Notes: generated by a model from the letters alone, not told the origin. Shown: positions 33,144-42,973, numbered from the stretch's first letter. The stretch is DNA of 43,686 bases from Desulfurococcaceae archaeon (GCA_020832985.1 JAJHRE010000005.1:1-43686); one strand, 5' to 3'. A program made the numbers and translations.

Positions 33144-33146
33144 ACA

Positions 33147-34313
33147 TTGTTAATACTCCATACATCTGATACACACTTAGGTGCTTCAAAACCTAGTAGG
33201 TTAAGGGATAGGGAGTTAGACTTCTACGAAGTATTTGATGAGGTTGTGGAGATAGCTATTAAGGAAGGTGTTGATGCTGTAATACACTGTGGTGACTTAT
33301 TCGATGATGCTAGACCGAACCCTCAAACATACTACTACGTATTTAAATCACTTAAGAAGTTAAGGGAGGCCGGTATTGAATTCCTAGTGATTGCAGGACA
33401 ACACGATATGCCTAAGGTATCAGCCCTATCACCTATTAAGGTCTTAGAGGAGGTTGGTCTTGTGAAGGCCTTAGCAACATCACAACCACTAACACATGTA
33501 GTTAAGCTACGTAGTGGTGAGTTAGGTATTACTGCAATACCTTACGCAGACCCCATAACAATTCAGGAGTATATTAGGATTGTTAAGAAGCCTAACACCA
33601 GTAAGAAGTTGTTGATGGCACACCTACTGCTTAAGGAGTTAAACATACCTGAAGCCCACGTAACTATCAATGACTTAAGAGTTAGTGAGTATAACTACGT
33701 AGCACTCGGTGATTACCATATCAGATATGAAGTTAATGTTAGTGGTACACCAGTTGTATATCCTGGAGCGACAGAGTCTTTAAACGTCTTAGAAGGTGTT
33801 AATGATAAGTATGTTGCGTTAGTAGACTTCAGCAGTGGTGGGGTAGTAGTTAATTGGGTTAAACTTAGTAAGCCTAGGAAGTGGTTAGTTGTGAAGCCTA
33901 AGGACTATGAGGAACTACGTAGGTTTCTAGAAGGTTTAGAATACAGTAAATTTAATAAACCTCCAATACTCCATATAGAGATAGGCAGTAAGGAAGTACT
34001 GAACTTAAGCCGTAAGTTAATCATCAACCTCTTAAGTAGTTTAAGAGATAAGGGTAAGATCCTCACATATAAGGTGGAAGCACCTGGAGTCTCAGAAGAA
34101 GGTGATGTAGGGTACCCTAATGAAGAACCTATACAGACCCCCACACTAGAGTTAGTAGTCCATAACTTAATTAAGGACCCTGTAATATCCGATTATGTAG
34201 TGAGGATCGTTAAGGGTTGTGATGATGTAGAGTTTATTAAGTTGTTAATTAACGGTCTTATAAACGACCCTGAAGTCATTAGTAAGTTGGAGAAGTTGGT
34301 GAGTGTTAAGTGA
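33147..34313 (+). CDS. mre11: Mre11 nuclease
   Basis: A 388-aa Mre11. Metal site blocks are Asp8/His10 (SDTHLG), Asp50 (CGDLFDD), Gln85-His86-Asp87 (GQHD), His159 (MAHL) and Asp189/His191 (GDYH). Compared with Pyrococcus Mre11 (D8, H10, D49, N84, H173, H206, H208), the Asn is a Gln and the first His of GHIH is an Asp, so two of seven ligands differ. With Rad50 it processes double-strand break ends. The start is TTG at 33147, four bases after the herA stop, preceded by GGGAGGG. Its stop overlaps the rad50 GTG. Confidence 0.9.
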   Translation: MLILHTSDTHLGASKPSRLRDRELDFYEVFDEVVEIAIKEGVDAVIHCGDLFDDARPNPQTYYYVFKSLKKLREAGIEFLVIAGQHDMPKVSALSPIKVLEEVGLVKALATSQPLTHVVKLRSGELGITAIPYADPITIQEYIRIVKKPNTSKKLLMAHLLLKELNIPEAHVTINDLRVSEYNYVALGDYHIRYEVNVSGTPVVYPGATESLNVLEGVNDKYVALVDFSSGGVVVNWVKLSKPRKWLVVKPKDYEELRRFLEGLEYSKFNKPPILHIEIGSKEVLNLSRKLIINLLSSLRDKGKILTYKVEAPGVSEEGDVGYPNEEPIQTPTLELVVHNLIKDPVISDYVVRIVKGCDDVEFIKLLINGLINDPEVISKLEKLVSVK

Positions 34314-36604
34314 TTATCAGGAGTGTTAAACTTACGAATATATTATCCCATGAGGATTCAGAGATCACGTTTCCTGACGGTATAATAGCTATAGTAGGTC
34401 CTAACGGTGCTGGTAAGTCATCAATAGTTGATTCAATCTACATAGCACTCTTCACAGAGGCTAGACCGGATATTAGGGGTATGGAGAAGGAGTTCATAGT
34501 TATGAGGGGTAAGAAGAGGGGTGAGATCTCAGTAGTTTTAGAAGTTGGTGGTGTTAAGTACTTAGTAGTTAGGGAGTTAAACGTTGATACCCCGGCTCAG
34601 GCCTACCTATACCTACTAGAAGGTAGTAGTAGGAAGGTTAAAGCTTACGGAGTGTTAAACGTTCCTAAGGAGTTAGGTAGGGTCTTAGGGTTAGTCACAG
34701 TAGATAGTAAGGGGTTAAGAGATATAATTAGGAGTACTATAATCGCACTTCAGGACGAATTAACTGAGATAATAGATATTAGGGATTCTGAGAGGAGGGA
34801 ACGGATACTATCGTTATTAGGCCTTAGCTACCTAGAGAAGTCACTATCAGTTATTAAGGAGTTGACTAAGGAGAAGGATAGATTGGAAGGGGTCTTAATC
34901 AGTGAGAAGAGGTCTTTAGAGGAGAAGAGGAATGAGCTTAAAGAACTTCATAGTATGAGGAGTAAGTACTTAACTCAGAAACGTGAGGAGGAGTTAAGCA
35001 TAAGTAGGTTAAGGGATAAACGTGATAGTTACGTCAGGAATATAGCGTTGGTTGAGGAAGCTTTAGAGGTATGTAATGAGTTGAGAAACTTAATGATCTA
35101 TAACAGAATTAAGGAGTTAGAAGATACTGTCTCGAAGTTAGGGGTAGTTGATGTGTGGGATCCTAGTAAGTACTCCCTAGTAACTAAGGAGTTAAGTAAG
35201 GCTTATGAAGAGTTAAACAACATTCAGAACACATTAACATCAATACTTAAGGAGGTTTCTACGAAGGTAGGTGTAGTAATTGATAATTACGAAGTACTTA
35301 ACATGTTAATTAATGATTTAAGACGTAGACGTGATGAGTTAAGCACATCTATTGAGAGGTTGAGGGCTCTTAAAGACATCTACACCATATACTTAGGGAA
35401 GTTCGAATCTACTAGTAGGTGCCCTATATGTGGTTCATTAATAACTAATCCTGAAGATATTAAGAGGAGGTTAGCTAATGAGTTAAGTAGTTTAGAAGAT
35501 AATATCAAGTCTATTAAGCAGGAATACGCAAGTGTAGATGCTAAGATAAGTGTTGTTGAGAAGTCGTTAAACACTATGAGTAGGTACTTAGGTAAGAAGG
35601 AGGTGGTGTTAGGTAGGGTTAATGAGGTTAGGAGTCAGGTTGAATCCCTTAACGACTTAGCACGTAAGTTATGTAGTGAGTTACTTAAGGGGTCTACCGG
35701 TATGGTGACTCAGCAAATCAGTGAATGTGTTGAGTCACTAAACATGCTGAAGGATAAGTTGTTGAGTCTTAGGAAGGAATTAGATTTCCTAAGGAGTTAT
35801 GAGGTAAGTATCTCATCAAGACCTGAGGGAGTTGGAATTGATGATCTAAGCAGTAGGTTGGAGAAGTTACTGGCAGGTATAGGTCTTCAAGTAGGTACCC
35901 CTAAGGAGTTAAAGGATTTTGATAGGTTAATCAGTGAGTTATCACTGAAGAGGAAGGAGTTACAGGAAGAGTTAAATAAAGTTATTGATGAGCTTTCTAA
36001 GGCTGAAGGTAGGTTAAAGTCTTTAGAAGATCGGTTAGCTGATGTTGATGAGAGGATTAAGTCCTTAGACTCATGGATTAAGAATAAGGAGAAGGAGGTT
36101 AGTGAGGTAGAACGTAAGATCAGATCTTTAAGAATTATCGATGAATTTAGTAGGAAGTACTTAGGTAAGGATGGGTTAATAGCTAAGGAGTTAACTAGGG
36201 TTGCTAGGTTAGAGCTTGAGAGGAGGGCTAATAAGATACTATCTAGGTTAGGTCTTAGACCTATAGAGATTAGTGATGATTTTAGGATAAGTGTTAAGGT
36301 GTTGAATGAGTCCTTACCGATTAGTAACGCAAGTGGTGGTGAGAGGGTGGGTATTGCAATAGCTCTTAGACTAGCATTAGCTGAGTTGGTAATGGGTAGG
36401 AGCCCTACAGTACTGATACTTGATGAACCAACGATCTACTTAGATGAGGATAGGAGGACACAGGTCTTCGAAGTTATTAAAGAACTAGGTAAGTCGTTAA
36501 AACAGGTAGTTGTCGTAACTCATGACGAGAGTGTAGTTGATATCGCTGATAAGGTGATTAAGGTAGAGAATGTAGGTGGTGTTAGTAGGGTTATCAGTAA
36601 TTAA
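34310..36604 (+). CDS. rad50: Rad50 ATPase with zinc hook
   Basis: A 764-aa SMC-like ATPase. Walker A GPNGAGKSS is at 30-38. Two long coiled coils flank the zinc hook CPIC (Cys371 and Cys374). The signature ASGGERVG and Walker B VLILDEPT are near the C-terminus, followed by a His switch (VVTHDE). It dimerises, tethers DNA ends and controls Mre11. The coiled coils are rather short compared with the roughly 880-aa Pyrococcus and Sulfolobus proteins. The GTG start shares GTGA with the mre11 stop, and GGTGAG is six bases before it. The operon ends here, one base from the stop of the convergent gene. Confidence 0.93.
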   Translation: MIIRSVKLTNILSHEDSEITFPDGIIAIVGPNGAGKSSIVDSIYIALFTEARPDIRGMEKEFIVMRGKKRGEISVVLEVGGVKYLVVRELNVDTPAQAYLYLLEGSSRKVKAYGVLNVPKELGRVLGLVTVDSKGLRDIIRSTIIALQDELTEIIDIRDSERRERILSLLGLSYLEKSLSVIKELTKEKDRLEGVLISEKRSLEEKRNELKELHSMRSKYLTQKREEELSISRLRDKRDSYVRNIALVEEALEVCNELRNLMIYNRIKELEDTVSKLGVVDVWDPSKYSLVTKELSKAYEELNNIQNTLTSILKEVSTKVGVVIDNYEVLNMLINDLRRRRDELSTSIERLRALKDIYTIYLGKFESTSRCPICGSLITNPEDIKRRLANELSSLEDNIKSIKQEYASVDAKISVVEKSLNTMSRYLGKKEVVLGRVNEVRSQVESLNDLARKLCSELLKGSTGMVTQQISECVESLNMLKDKLLSLRKELDFLRSYEVSISSRPEGVGIDDLSSRLEKLLAGIGLQVGTPKELKDFDRLISELSLKRKELQEELNKVIDELSKAEGRLKSLEDRLADVDERIKSLDSWIKNKEKEVSEVERKIRSLRIIDEFSRKYLGKDGLIAKELTRVARLELERRANKILSRLGLRPIEISDDFRISVKVLNESLPISNASGGERVGIAIALRLALAELVMGRSPTVLILDEPTIYLDEDRRTQVFEVIKELGKSLKQVVVVTHDESVVDIADKVIKVENVGGVSRVISN

Positions 36605-36605
36605 T

Positions 36606-37931
36606 TTAAGTCTCTATATAGTTAATACCTAACCACTTACTAAGTAGTTTTAACCCACCCCTAATATCCCCGAACGCTATTACGTAGTGATTACCTACAA
36701 CCTCTTCTAAGAACTTAGAGGGGTTATCTATCCTAACCCTGATCTGGAGTGCATTACTGATACCGTAGCTAACTACATTACCTATGGTGACGTGGACCTT
36801 ATCTACGAGTTTACCGTAAATCCTAAAGATAGTTACTGTGGTTAACGGTATCTCAGGCCTGCAGTGGACTACCGGGATCCTATACCTTATAATTGAGGGT
36901 GGTTCACTAGAGACTATATGGACTTTAGAGCTATCCTCAGCTACAGAAGCAGGTGCTGCGCAATGCATGAAGGTTAAAACACCATCTCTACTCACTGAGA
37001 ACGGGTCTGATATCAGTGCTGACCTACCGCTTAAGTACCTAGCGATTAATAAACCAACAACGTTTAAAACCTCACCCTCACATCCTATGATCTGATCGTC
37101 TATAAACCCTAAACATGGGTTAACGTTGAATAACTGGAATAACTCTGTATAGCACTCCAACGCTATAGCATCCAACCTCATAACTTCTTGAATCTTCTTA
37201 ATAGCTAGGTATAACTTTAAAGCCTTCTTAACACCCTCTTCAGGAGCTTCTAAGACGTACTTACTCCTCACCTCACTCAACTTACTGTTGACTTCATCAT
37301 CTCTTACGTTATTGAAGGAATTCATAACCTCGTTAAGAGGTATATGAACTACATCAACTCCAAACCTATCCTTAAGTATAGTCCTATCGTAATGTGAGGC
37401 AACCATAGGCGGTATAATACCGCCTACAACCCCAATCCTAACATTAGATAACCTCCTCAGTAGGGCTGCTACCTTAATAAACTCCTCAATATCCTTAAGA
37501 ACGCTTAAATCCGTAGGTGGGCTATGAATTAACTTAACCTTTAAACCCCTCTCCCTTAAATAACCTACAGCACTAGCTGCTGTAGGGAAGGAATACCTAG
37601 ACGGTAGTGTCCAGATAACTGTAGGTAGTTTAACGTGGTCTACGAATAATGCCTGTAGATGGCCTGTGAACCCATGTAGTGAGAGTACTATCGAAGCATC
37701 GAAATCATACTTCCTAACCTCCTCAACCCTCTCTAAAATACTTACCTCATCATTAAGTGGTGACCCTATAACCAACTCAGCATCTAACTTCTTAAGAGTA
37801 CCTACTAATGACTCGTAATCACTACGTACATCAGGTGATGTTATAGAACCTATAGGCATTACGTAAACTTTAGGCTTACTGAACATTGTAATCCCTAGCA
37901 TATTACGTAGTACTAGGTAATAACTTTTCAT
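36606..37931 (-). CDS. L-fucose/L-arabinose isomerase-like family protein
   Basis: A 441-aa protein resembling the archaeal branch of sugar isomerases related to L-fucose isomerase. Matching regions are LSLHGFTGH, GVVGGIIPPMVA, GCEGEVLNVVG, LISDPFSVSRDG, FMHCAAP, and the C-terminal GNHYVIAFGDI with WLGI. In true isomerases a Glu/Asp/His set binds Mn2+. Here Glu (CEGE), Asp and His (MHC) occur at fitting places, but the substrate is unknown. Start may be Met11 or Met16. It lies between the rad50 end and the divergent ABC exporter and has no metabolic neighbours. Confidence 0.65.
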   Translation of the reverse strand: MKSYYLVLRNMLGITMFSKPKVYVMPIGSITSPDVRSDYESLVGTLKKLDAELVIGSPLNDEVSILERVEEVRKYDFDASIVLSLHGFTGHLQALFVDHVKLPTVIWTLPSRYSFPTAASAVGYLRERGLKVKLIHSPPTDLSVLKDIEEFIKVAALLRRLSNVRIGVVGGIIPPMVASHYDRTILKDRFGVDVVHIPLNEVMNSFNNVRDDEVNSKLSEVRSKYVLEAPEEGVKKALKLYLAIKKIQEVMRLDAIALECYTELFQLFNVNPCLGFIDDQIIGCEGEVLNVVGLLIARYLSGRSALISDPFSVSRDGVLTFMHCAAPASVAEDSSKVHIVSSEPPSIIRYRIPVVHCRPEIPLTTVTIFRIYGKLVDKVHVTIGNVVSYGISNALQIRVRIDNPSKFLEEVVGNHYVIAFGDIRGGLKLLSKWLGINYIET

Positions 37932-37974
37932 CTTAAGTATTAAAACCTGTGAGTGTAGTATCTATAGAATAACC

Positions 37975-38715
37975 ATGACTTCAGTAGTGGTTGAGGTTAA
38001 GGACTTAGTTAAGGATTATGACGGCTTCAGAGCTCTTAATAAAGTATCGTTTAATGTTTACGAAGGTGATATATTCGGGTTAATAGGTCCTAACGGTGCT
38101 GGTAAGACTACCTTATTCAGGATACTAGCTACCTTACTAATACCGACATCAGGTACAGCTACTATCTACGGTTATGACGTCGTTAAGGATTCTAATGAGG
38201 TGAGGAAGTTAATTACCTACCTACCTGAGGACGCAGGCATTTACAGGAATATAACAGCTTATGAATACCTAAGATTAATTGCTAAGGCATACTACACATC
38301 ATCATCAGATGTTGAGGAATGTGTTGAGTTAGGGGTTAAACTACTAGGTCTAGGTGATAGGATCTATGATAAGATGAAGACCTACAGTAAGGGTATGAGG
38401 AGGAGGGTTCAGGTTGTTAGGGCTTTAATGATTAGACCTAAAGTAGCTATACTTGATGAACCTACAGTAGGTTTAGACGTGATCTACTCGAAAGGAATTA
38501 GAGATCTTATAAAGGAGTTCAGTAAGACCTACGGAACAACAGTACTTATATCTAGTCATAACATGTTTGAAGTTGAGGGGTTATGTAATAGGGTTGCTTT
38601 AATATCTAACGGTAAGTTAATTGTTGAAGGATTTACTGAGGAACTCATCAGTAAGTACGGTGTTAAGAATCTTGAGGAATTATTCATAATGTTTGTGAGG
38701 GGTGTTAATGCTTAA
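37975..38715 (+). CDS. ABC transporter ATP-binding protein (ABC-2 type exporter)
   Basis: A 246-aa nucleotide-binding subunit. Walker A GPNGAGKTT is near residue 40, the Q-loop region gives YLPEDAGIY, the ABC signature is YSKGMRRRV, and Walker B is VAILDEPTVGLD with the His switch SSHNMFE. The signature has KGM in place of the common SGG/SGGM, as in many drug- or lipid-export ABC-A type ATPases. It overlaps the permease gene by 8-14 bp, so the pair forms one exporter. Substrate is unknown; it may export a lipid, drug or peptide. Confidence 0.92.
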   Translation: MTSVVVEVKDLVKDYDGFRALNKVSFNVYEGDIFGLIGPNGAGKTTLFRILATLLIPTSGTATIYGYDVVKDSNEVRKLITYLPEDAGIYRNITAYEYLRLIAKAYYTSSSDVEECVELGVKLLGLGDRIYDKMKTYSKGMRRRVQVVRALMIRPKVAILDEPTVGLDVIYSKGIRDLIKEFSKTYGTTVLISSHNMFEVEGLCNRVALISNGKLIVEGFTEELISKYGVKNLEELFIMFVRGVNA

Positions 38716-40012
38716 GGAGTTAATTCTTAAGGAGTTTAAAGACTTAGTTAGGGATCCTAGGATTTGGATACCGTTCATAATATCAGCGTTAGTACTACCT
38801 CTGACAGGCTTAATAGTATCTGGTGGTATGAGGGAGTCTATATCAGGGATAGCAATACCTTCTAACGTGTTAGTAAGTGATTTAGATAATACTCAACTAA
38901 CTAGGTATGTAATCAATAACTTAAACACTACTGGATTAGTAGCTAAGTTAGAAGTGGTTAATATATCAGATATGGAGTTACTGAAGGATATAGCTGTAAG
39001 TAAGGGTTATGAAGTCATCATAATAATAACTCCGGACTTCACCAACACAGTACTTAATAATTTAAGACCTAACTTAACTATCGTCGATGTAGTTAAATCT
39101 ATATCATTCATACCATCACTTAAGTCATCAATATTCTCATCAGTGATAAATGATTTAGTAGGGGACTACATACTTAAGACCCATGGTGTGAATCTAACAT
39201 TAGACTTAGTGAAACAACCTGTAAATACAGTCTCACTCACCTACATATCCACAATTAATCAGACAGTAGTTGGGGGTTCCGGGATCTTCGTACAGGTGAG
39301 TATGGCATCTATTTTAATGCCGATAATGTTCATGATCATAACAATAACTGTTCTTCAAATGGCTGCTACATCAACAGCTATCGAGAATGAAGAGAAAACA
39401 CTTGAAGTACTACTTACACTACCTATTAGTAGGTTTAAGATACTCCTAGGTAAGTTACTAGGTTCTTTTGCTGTGGCATTATTAGGTTCTCTCGCAAGTA
39501 TTGTAGGGTTTATAATCTATATATTAATGTTCTCAACAGTATTTCAGTCAATGATACCTAGTACTGAGGGGTTCAACATCACCCCTATCTTCAACCTAAT
39601 CAACTTTAAAAGTGTAGCGTTCTTAATAGTAAGTTTAATTCTGTCGTCATTCGCTATGGCGGCTTTAGGAGTTACTGTAGGTGTTTTAAGTAGTGATGTT
39701 AGGATTGCATCAACGGTCTCAAGCCCTATAGTGATGTTAGTTGTGTTACCAGGTTATTACGTAATGTTTGCTGATGTAGGTAGGTTAGGTAGTACTCTTA
39801 AGTACTTACTTTACATGATACCATTCACTCAACCGATGATTATGGCTAAAGAACTGATGTTCTCAAGTCCTGGGGAGTTAACGATTTTATGGTTGATTAC
39901 ATCGCTTATATTCTCATTAGTACTGATACTACTAACCTCACAATTACTGAGGTTTGAGAAGTTAGTTAGGGTTCAGAGGTTCGTTAGTAGGTTAAGGAGG
40001 AGATATACCTAA
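38708..40012 (+). CDS. ABC-2 type permease
   Basis: About 434 residues. One membrane helix (about 20-40) is followed by a large extracytoplasmic domain (about 45-195) and five or six helices with the ABC-2 features ENEEKTLEVLLTLPISRFKILLGKLLG. It is the membrane partner of the preceding ATPase. The ATG at 38708 is likelier than the GTG at 38702, and GGGGTG lies just upstream. The 3' end overlaps the convergent flavoprotein gene by 21 bp. Confidence 0.9.
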   Translation: MLKELILKEFKDLVRDPRIWIPFIISALVLPLTGLIVSGGMRESISGIAIPSNVLVSDLDNTQLTRYVINNLNTTGLVAKLEVVNISDMELLKDIAVSKGYEVIIIITPDFTNTVLNNLRPNLTIVDVVKSISFIPSLKSSIFSSVINDLVGDYILKTHGVNLTLDLVKQPVNTVSLTYISTINQTVVGGSGIFVQVSMASILMPIMFMIITITVLQMAATSTAIENEEKTLEVLLTLPISRFKILLGKLLGSFAVALLGSLASIVGFIIYILMFSTVFQSMIPSTEGFNITPIFNLINFKSVAFLIVSLILSSFAMAALGVTVGVLSSDVRIASTVSSPIVMLVVLPGYYVMFADVGRLGSTLKYLLYMIPFTQPMIMAKELMFSSPGELTILWLITSLIFSLVLILLTSQLLRFEKLVRVQRFVSRLRRRYT

Positions 40013-40690
40013 CTCGTCCTCCACATTACTACGTATCTCAGTAGCTATATCATGTATGAGTTCTCTGTAGTGGTCGTCAGCTCTATACCATACAGTAGGT
40101 GGTTTCCTCAAACCCTTAAGTACTTGAGCCATTAACGTAACTATACGTCCTACATTAGCTGAGTCAAGCAGTAGTTTAGGGTCTTCTAAAGCGTTACCCT
40201 CACCTACATAGTATGCTAGAGCCCATGGAGGTATCACCATACCGAAACTGTTAGTCACAGCCATAAGATTAGATATTAGTGCTACAGCACCCTCATCATT
40301 ACCTACAGCAATGAATCCAACTACCTTACCGTCAAGCCAGCTCCTCCCATCAACGTATATCATGTTCTCAAGGACTGTCAACCTATCTAGGAAGTTCTTA
40401 AGTAGGCCGCTAACACCGAACCAGTAGATAGGTGATGATATTATAAGAGCGTCACATTCAATAACCTTCGGGTATAGTTTAACCATATCGTCATTTATAG
40501 GGCATGGGTAAACACATGCTTTAATATCGTCGCTAACGCATCCGAGGCAGGGCTTGATCTCATACTCATACAGATTTACTAACTCAACTTCAGCACCTTC
40601 TAACTCAGCAGCTCTTAAAGCTAGTTTCAATGCTTGGAAGCTATTACCGTACGGTCTCGGAGACCCGTTAATCCCTAACACCTTAACCAT
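39992..40690 (-). CDS. Iron-sulfur flavoprotein / NADPH-dependent FMN reductase family
   Basis: A 232-aa flavodoxin-fold protein with the FMN phosphate loop GSPRPYGNS near residues 9-17 and SSPIYWFGVSG around the isoalloxazine. Cys48, Cys51, Cys59 and Cys63 (C-x2-C-x7-C-x3-C) match the compact cluster motif of archaeal iron-sulfur flavoprotein (Isf), which carries a 4Fe-4S cluster and moves electrons to quinones, O2 or peroxide. No electron donor is encoded nearby. It overlaps the ABC permease 3' end by 21 bp in convergent orientation, which is tight even for this compact genome. Confidence 0.82.
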   Translation of the reverse strand: MVKVLGINGSPRPYGNSFQALKLALRAAELEGAEVELVNLYEYEIKPCLGCVSDDIKACVYPCPINDDMVKLYPKVIECDALIISSPIYWFGVSGLLKNFLDRLTVLENMIYVDGRSWLDGKVVGFIAVGNDEGAVALISNLMAVTNSFGMVIPPWALAYYVGEGNALEDPKLLLDSANVGRIVTLMAQVLKGLRKPPTVWYRADDHYRELIHDIATEIRSNVEDELGISPP

Positions 40691-40784
40691 CGACTACACC
40701 CCCATAACTACTAAACCCTAACTACGTCATAGTAATTTAATTATTGATTGACTTATAAGCTATTAAGCTATGATCGAAGTTTAA

Positions 40785-41972
40785 CTAGATTATGTTTACG
40801 AACCCAGTCATGAGTAGTATAGCTGTAATAACTACAGTAGCCCACTGTACTACATTATTAACTTTAGTGAGGCCGTACTTCCTAGAGAACTCATAGATAA
40901 TCCTACCACCGTCTGTAACTATTAGTGGGGCTGCATTAAATATTGCGAGGCTTATGTTAACTAGGTAGGTCCAGTAAAGGACCCTACCTAGGTAGTATAG
41001 GTGTTTAGGTGTCTCAGGTGAGAGTCCCTCAACAACTAATATACCTAATCTAGACCAATTCGATGGTTTATTAACTACTACGACTTCAGGCTTATATAAC
41101 TCACTAACGATAACATCATCCTCTAACCCCTTAATCCTGGATATATTAATCACTAACGTAGTTGATATGTTAGCTATTGATGAGAGGTAATTCCTTAAGT
41201 CGTTTAAAGTCCTTATCCTAGTTCCGTTTATATCGTTGATCACTGAAGGTGTTGGTAGTCCAGCAACTACAGCTGGTGCTTGAGGACCTAAACTCCTATC
41301 TAATTCTTGAATTATAACTACTGAGTACTGACTAATACCTACTGAAGCAGTATTCAGTAGTAGGAGTGTTAGGAGTGCTATAGCTGTATTGGAGAGAACA
41401 CCTGCTGATAACACCTTAACCTTACTAATTAATGAGGCGTTGTTATAGTCGTTATCGTTGATCCTTACGTAAGCGAATGGGAATACTAAGAAGATTCCTA
41501 AACCCCAAGAATCAACCTTAATACCCTCATTCAGAGCTACTAAAGCGTGTGAGAACTCATGAACTATAATACCTATACCAACACCTACTAAGAAGTAGAG
41601 TATCGTCATACCCCTAATAGTTACACCTGGAACTACCGGGACTAGAGGAGCTTCAACAACCCTACTAACACCTAGTAAAGACTTAATGATATTGAGTACT
41701 GAAGGTAGTGCAATCCAGTAGAAAATAAGTATCAGAATCACCACGTTTAACATACCTACAAACCCGACAACCCTACTAACCACGGCAGACCTCCTAAAAC
41801 TTAAGTTAAACCTCGATACATCAACCATCACTGTGAAGAAGCTGATGGTGATGTTCCTACTCTTAACTAATGATGAGAACCCCCTACTATATATGTTGAG
41901 TAGATATAGTACCAACTCTACGATTATTATTAATAGCAGTACCTGTAGTACTGTATCCAACATCACATCCAA
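40785..41972 (-). CDS. Site-2 protease family (M50) membrane metalloprotease
   Basis: A 395-aa intramembrane protease with about six helices. The zinc motif HEFSH is at residues 138-142. A PDZ-like insert (about 235-300, GLPTPSVINDINGTRI) is followed by the second motif NAAPLIVTDGG with Asp354. Site-2 proteases cut membrane-bound regulators inside the membrane; no obvious substrate such as an anti-sigma-like protein is adjacent. The small anchored protein gene lies divergent, 81 bp away. Confidence 0.9.
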   Translation of the reverse strand: MDVMLDTVLQVLLLIIIVELVLYLLNIYSRGFSSLVKSRNITISFFTVMVDVSRFNLSFRRSAVVSRVVGFVGMLNVVILILIFYWIALPSVLNIIKSLLGVSRVVEAPLVPVVPGVTIRGMTILYFLVGVGIGIIVHEFSHALVALNEGIKVDSWGLGIFLVFPFAYVRINDNDYNNASLISKVKVLSAGVLSNTAIALLTLLLLNTASVGISQYSVVIIQELDRSLGPQAPAVVAGLPTPSVINDINGTRIRTLNDLRNYLSSIANISTTLVINISRIKGLEDDVIVSELYKPEVVVVNKPSNWSRLGILVVEGLSPETPKHLYYLGRVLYWTYLVNISLAIFNAAPLIVTDGGRIIYEFSRKYGLTKVNNVVQWATVVITAILLMTGFVNII

Positions 41973-42053
41973 TACCTAATAAATCTACTACTTAAGCATT
42001 TATGTCTTATATTAAGTTATTAAGGGTTCATAACCTTAATATTAAGGTGTTAA

Positions 42054-42266
42054 GTGTTGAGGAGGGAGCAGGGTCAGAAATTAGTTGGTCTGATACTACT
42101 AGTTGGTTTAATGATAGCTATAGTTGTTTTAGGGGTTGTAGGTACTTTAATTGAGAGGAGTAAGGTGGGGAGTACCACACAAACTCAAATACCTACTAAC
42201 GTAAGTGTTGAGAAACCAAAATCTACAGAGAACACCACATCAACTACTGTAGTAATACCGAAGTAA
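42054..42266 (+). CDS. Small membrane-anchored protein of unknown function (70 aa)
   Basis: I do not recognise this gene. It encodes a single membrane helix (about residues 10-30) followed by a short Thr/Ser-rich tail (about 37-70) probably outside the cell. The TTG start is read as 'TTGAGGAGG', with no separate ribosome binding site, so a leaderless transcript is likely. The tail composition resembles the linker of the TctC receptor, but nothing is attached to it. It lies divergent from the site-2 protease. Coding status is uncertain because of the short length. Confidence 0.4.
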   Translation: MLRREQGQKLVGLILLVGLMIAIVVLGVVGTLIERSKVGSTTQTQIPTNVSVEKPKSTENTTSTTVVIPK

Positions 42267-42277
42267 GTAACAATTAA

Positions 42278-42973
42278 TTAATGTTTTACTTGAACATAAC
42301 AACTGTTTAGAACCATACCTGACCTACCTGAGAGTAGGTCTACGTAATACATTACATTACTTACGAAGTCTTTAAACCTTAGAATAGGTACTATGAATGA
42401 CCCGTTAACATACCCACTCAAACTATCAGTTAGAGTTACTATCACAGGTATTAAGTACTTAGCCTTAGTCAATACCTTATAATCCTTCAAAACATAACCA
42501 CACCTAGCACTTAACTCCTCCACCTTAACCCTATGGTCACTAGCTATACGTGTAAGCCTCCCCCTCTTACTGTAGTTAGGACTCCAATGCTTACAATCTA
42601 TAACTAAACCCACCTCAGACGACTCCTCAATACCTACGACATCTACTTCATACCTCCTCAAACCAAACCTTAAATTCCTAATCACGTGATAACCACTTAA
42701 TGTTAAGTGATTACTAACTAATTCTTCAAAGTACTTCCAATTCAGTAGTTTTGAGATGGATTCAACATCATATCCAAGGGATAGTAGCTCTAACGCTAGA
42801 TTCACTAACGACTTAATACATACTTCACCACCTAATCCGAGGTATATTAAGTCCTTACTAATTAAGAACTCCACCAACGACTCAGACAACTCACTACGTT
42901 CTAAACAACTACGTTTGGAGAACTCCTCATAAACCCTGAATAACTTATGTATGGTCTCAGACGAGAACACCAC
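42278..42973 (-). CDS. PD-(D/E)XK restriction-endonuclease-like protein (Mrr-like)
   Basis: A 231-aa protein with an N-terminal helical region (about 1-80) and a nuclease-like core. WKYFEELVSNHLTLSGY is followed by RRYEVDVVGI and LVIDCKHW, matching E-x-D...(D/E)-x-K, the Mrr-type catalytic pattern. Such proteins cut DNA, sometimes modified DNA, or act in repair. No methyltransferase or restriction partner is present. It may be a repair-associated nuclease or an orphan defence gene; sequence alone cannot decide. The gene ends 12 bp from the convergent 70-aa gene. Confidence 0.7.
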   Translation of the reverse strand: MVFSSETIHKLFRVYEEFSKRSCLERSELSESLVEFLISKDLIYLGLGGEVCIKSLVNLALELLSLGYDVESISKLLNWKYFEELVSNHLTLSGYHVIRNLRFGLRRYEVDVVGIEESSEVGLVIDCKHWSPNYSKRGRLTRIASDHRVKVEELSARCGYVLKDYKVLTKAKYLIPVIVTLTDSLSGYVNGSFIVPILRFKDFVSNVMYYVDLLSGRSGMVLNSCYVQVKH

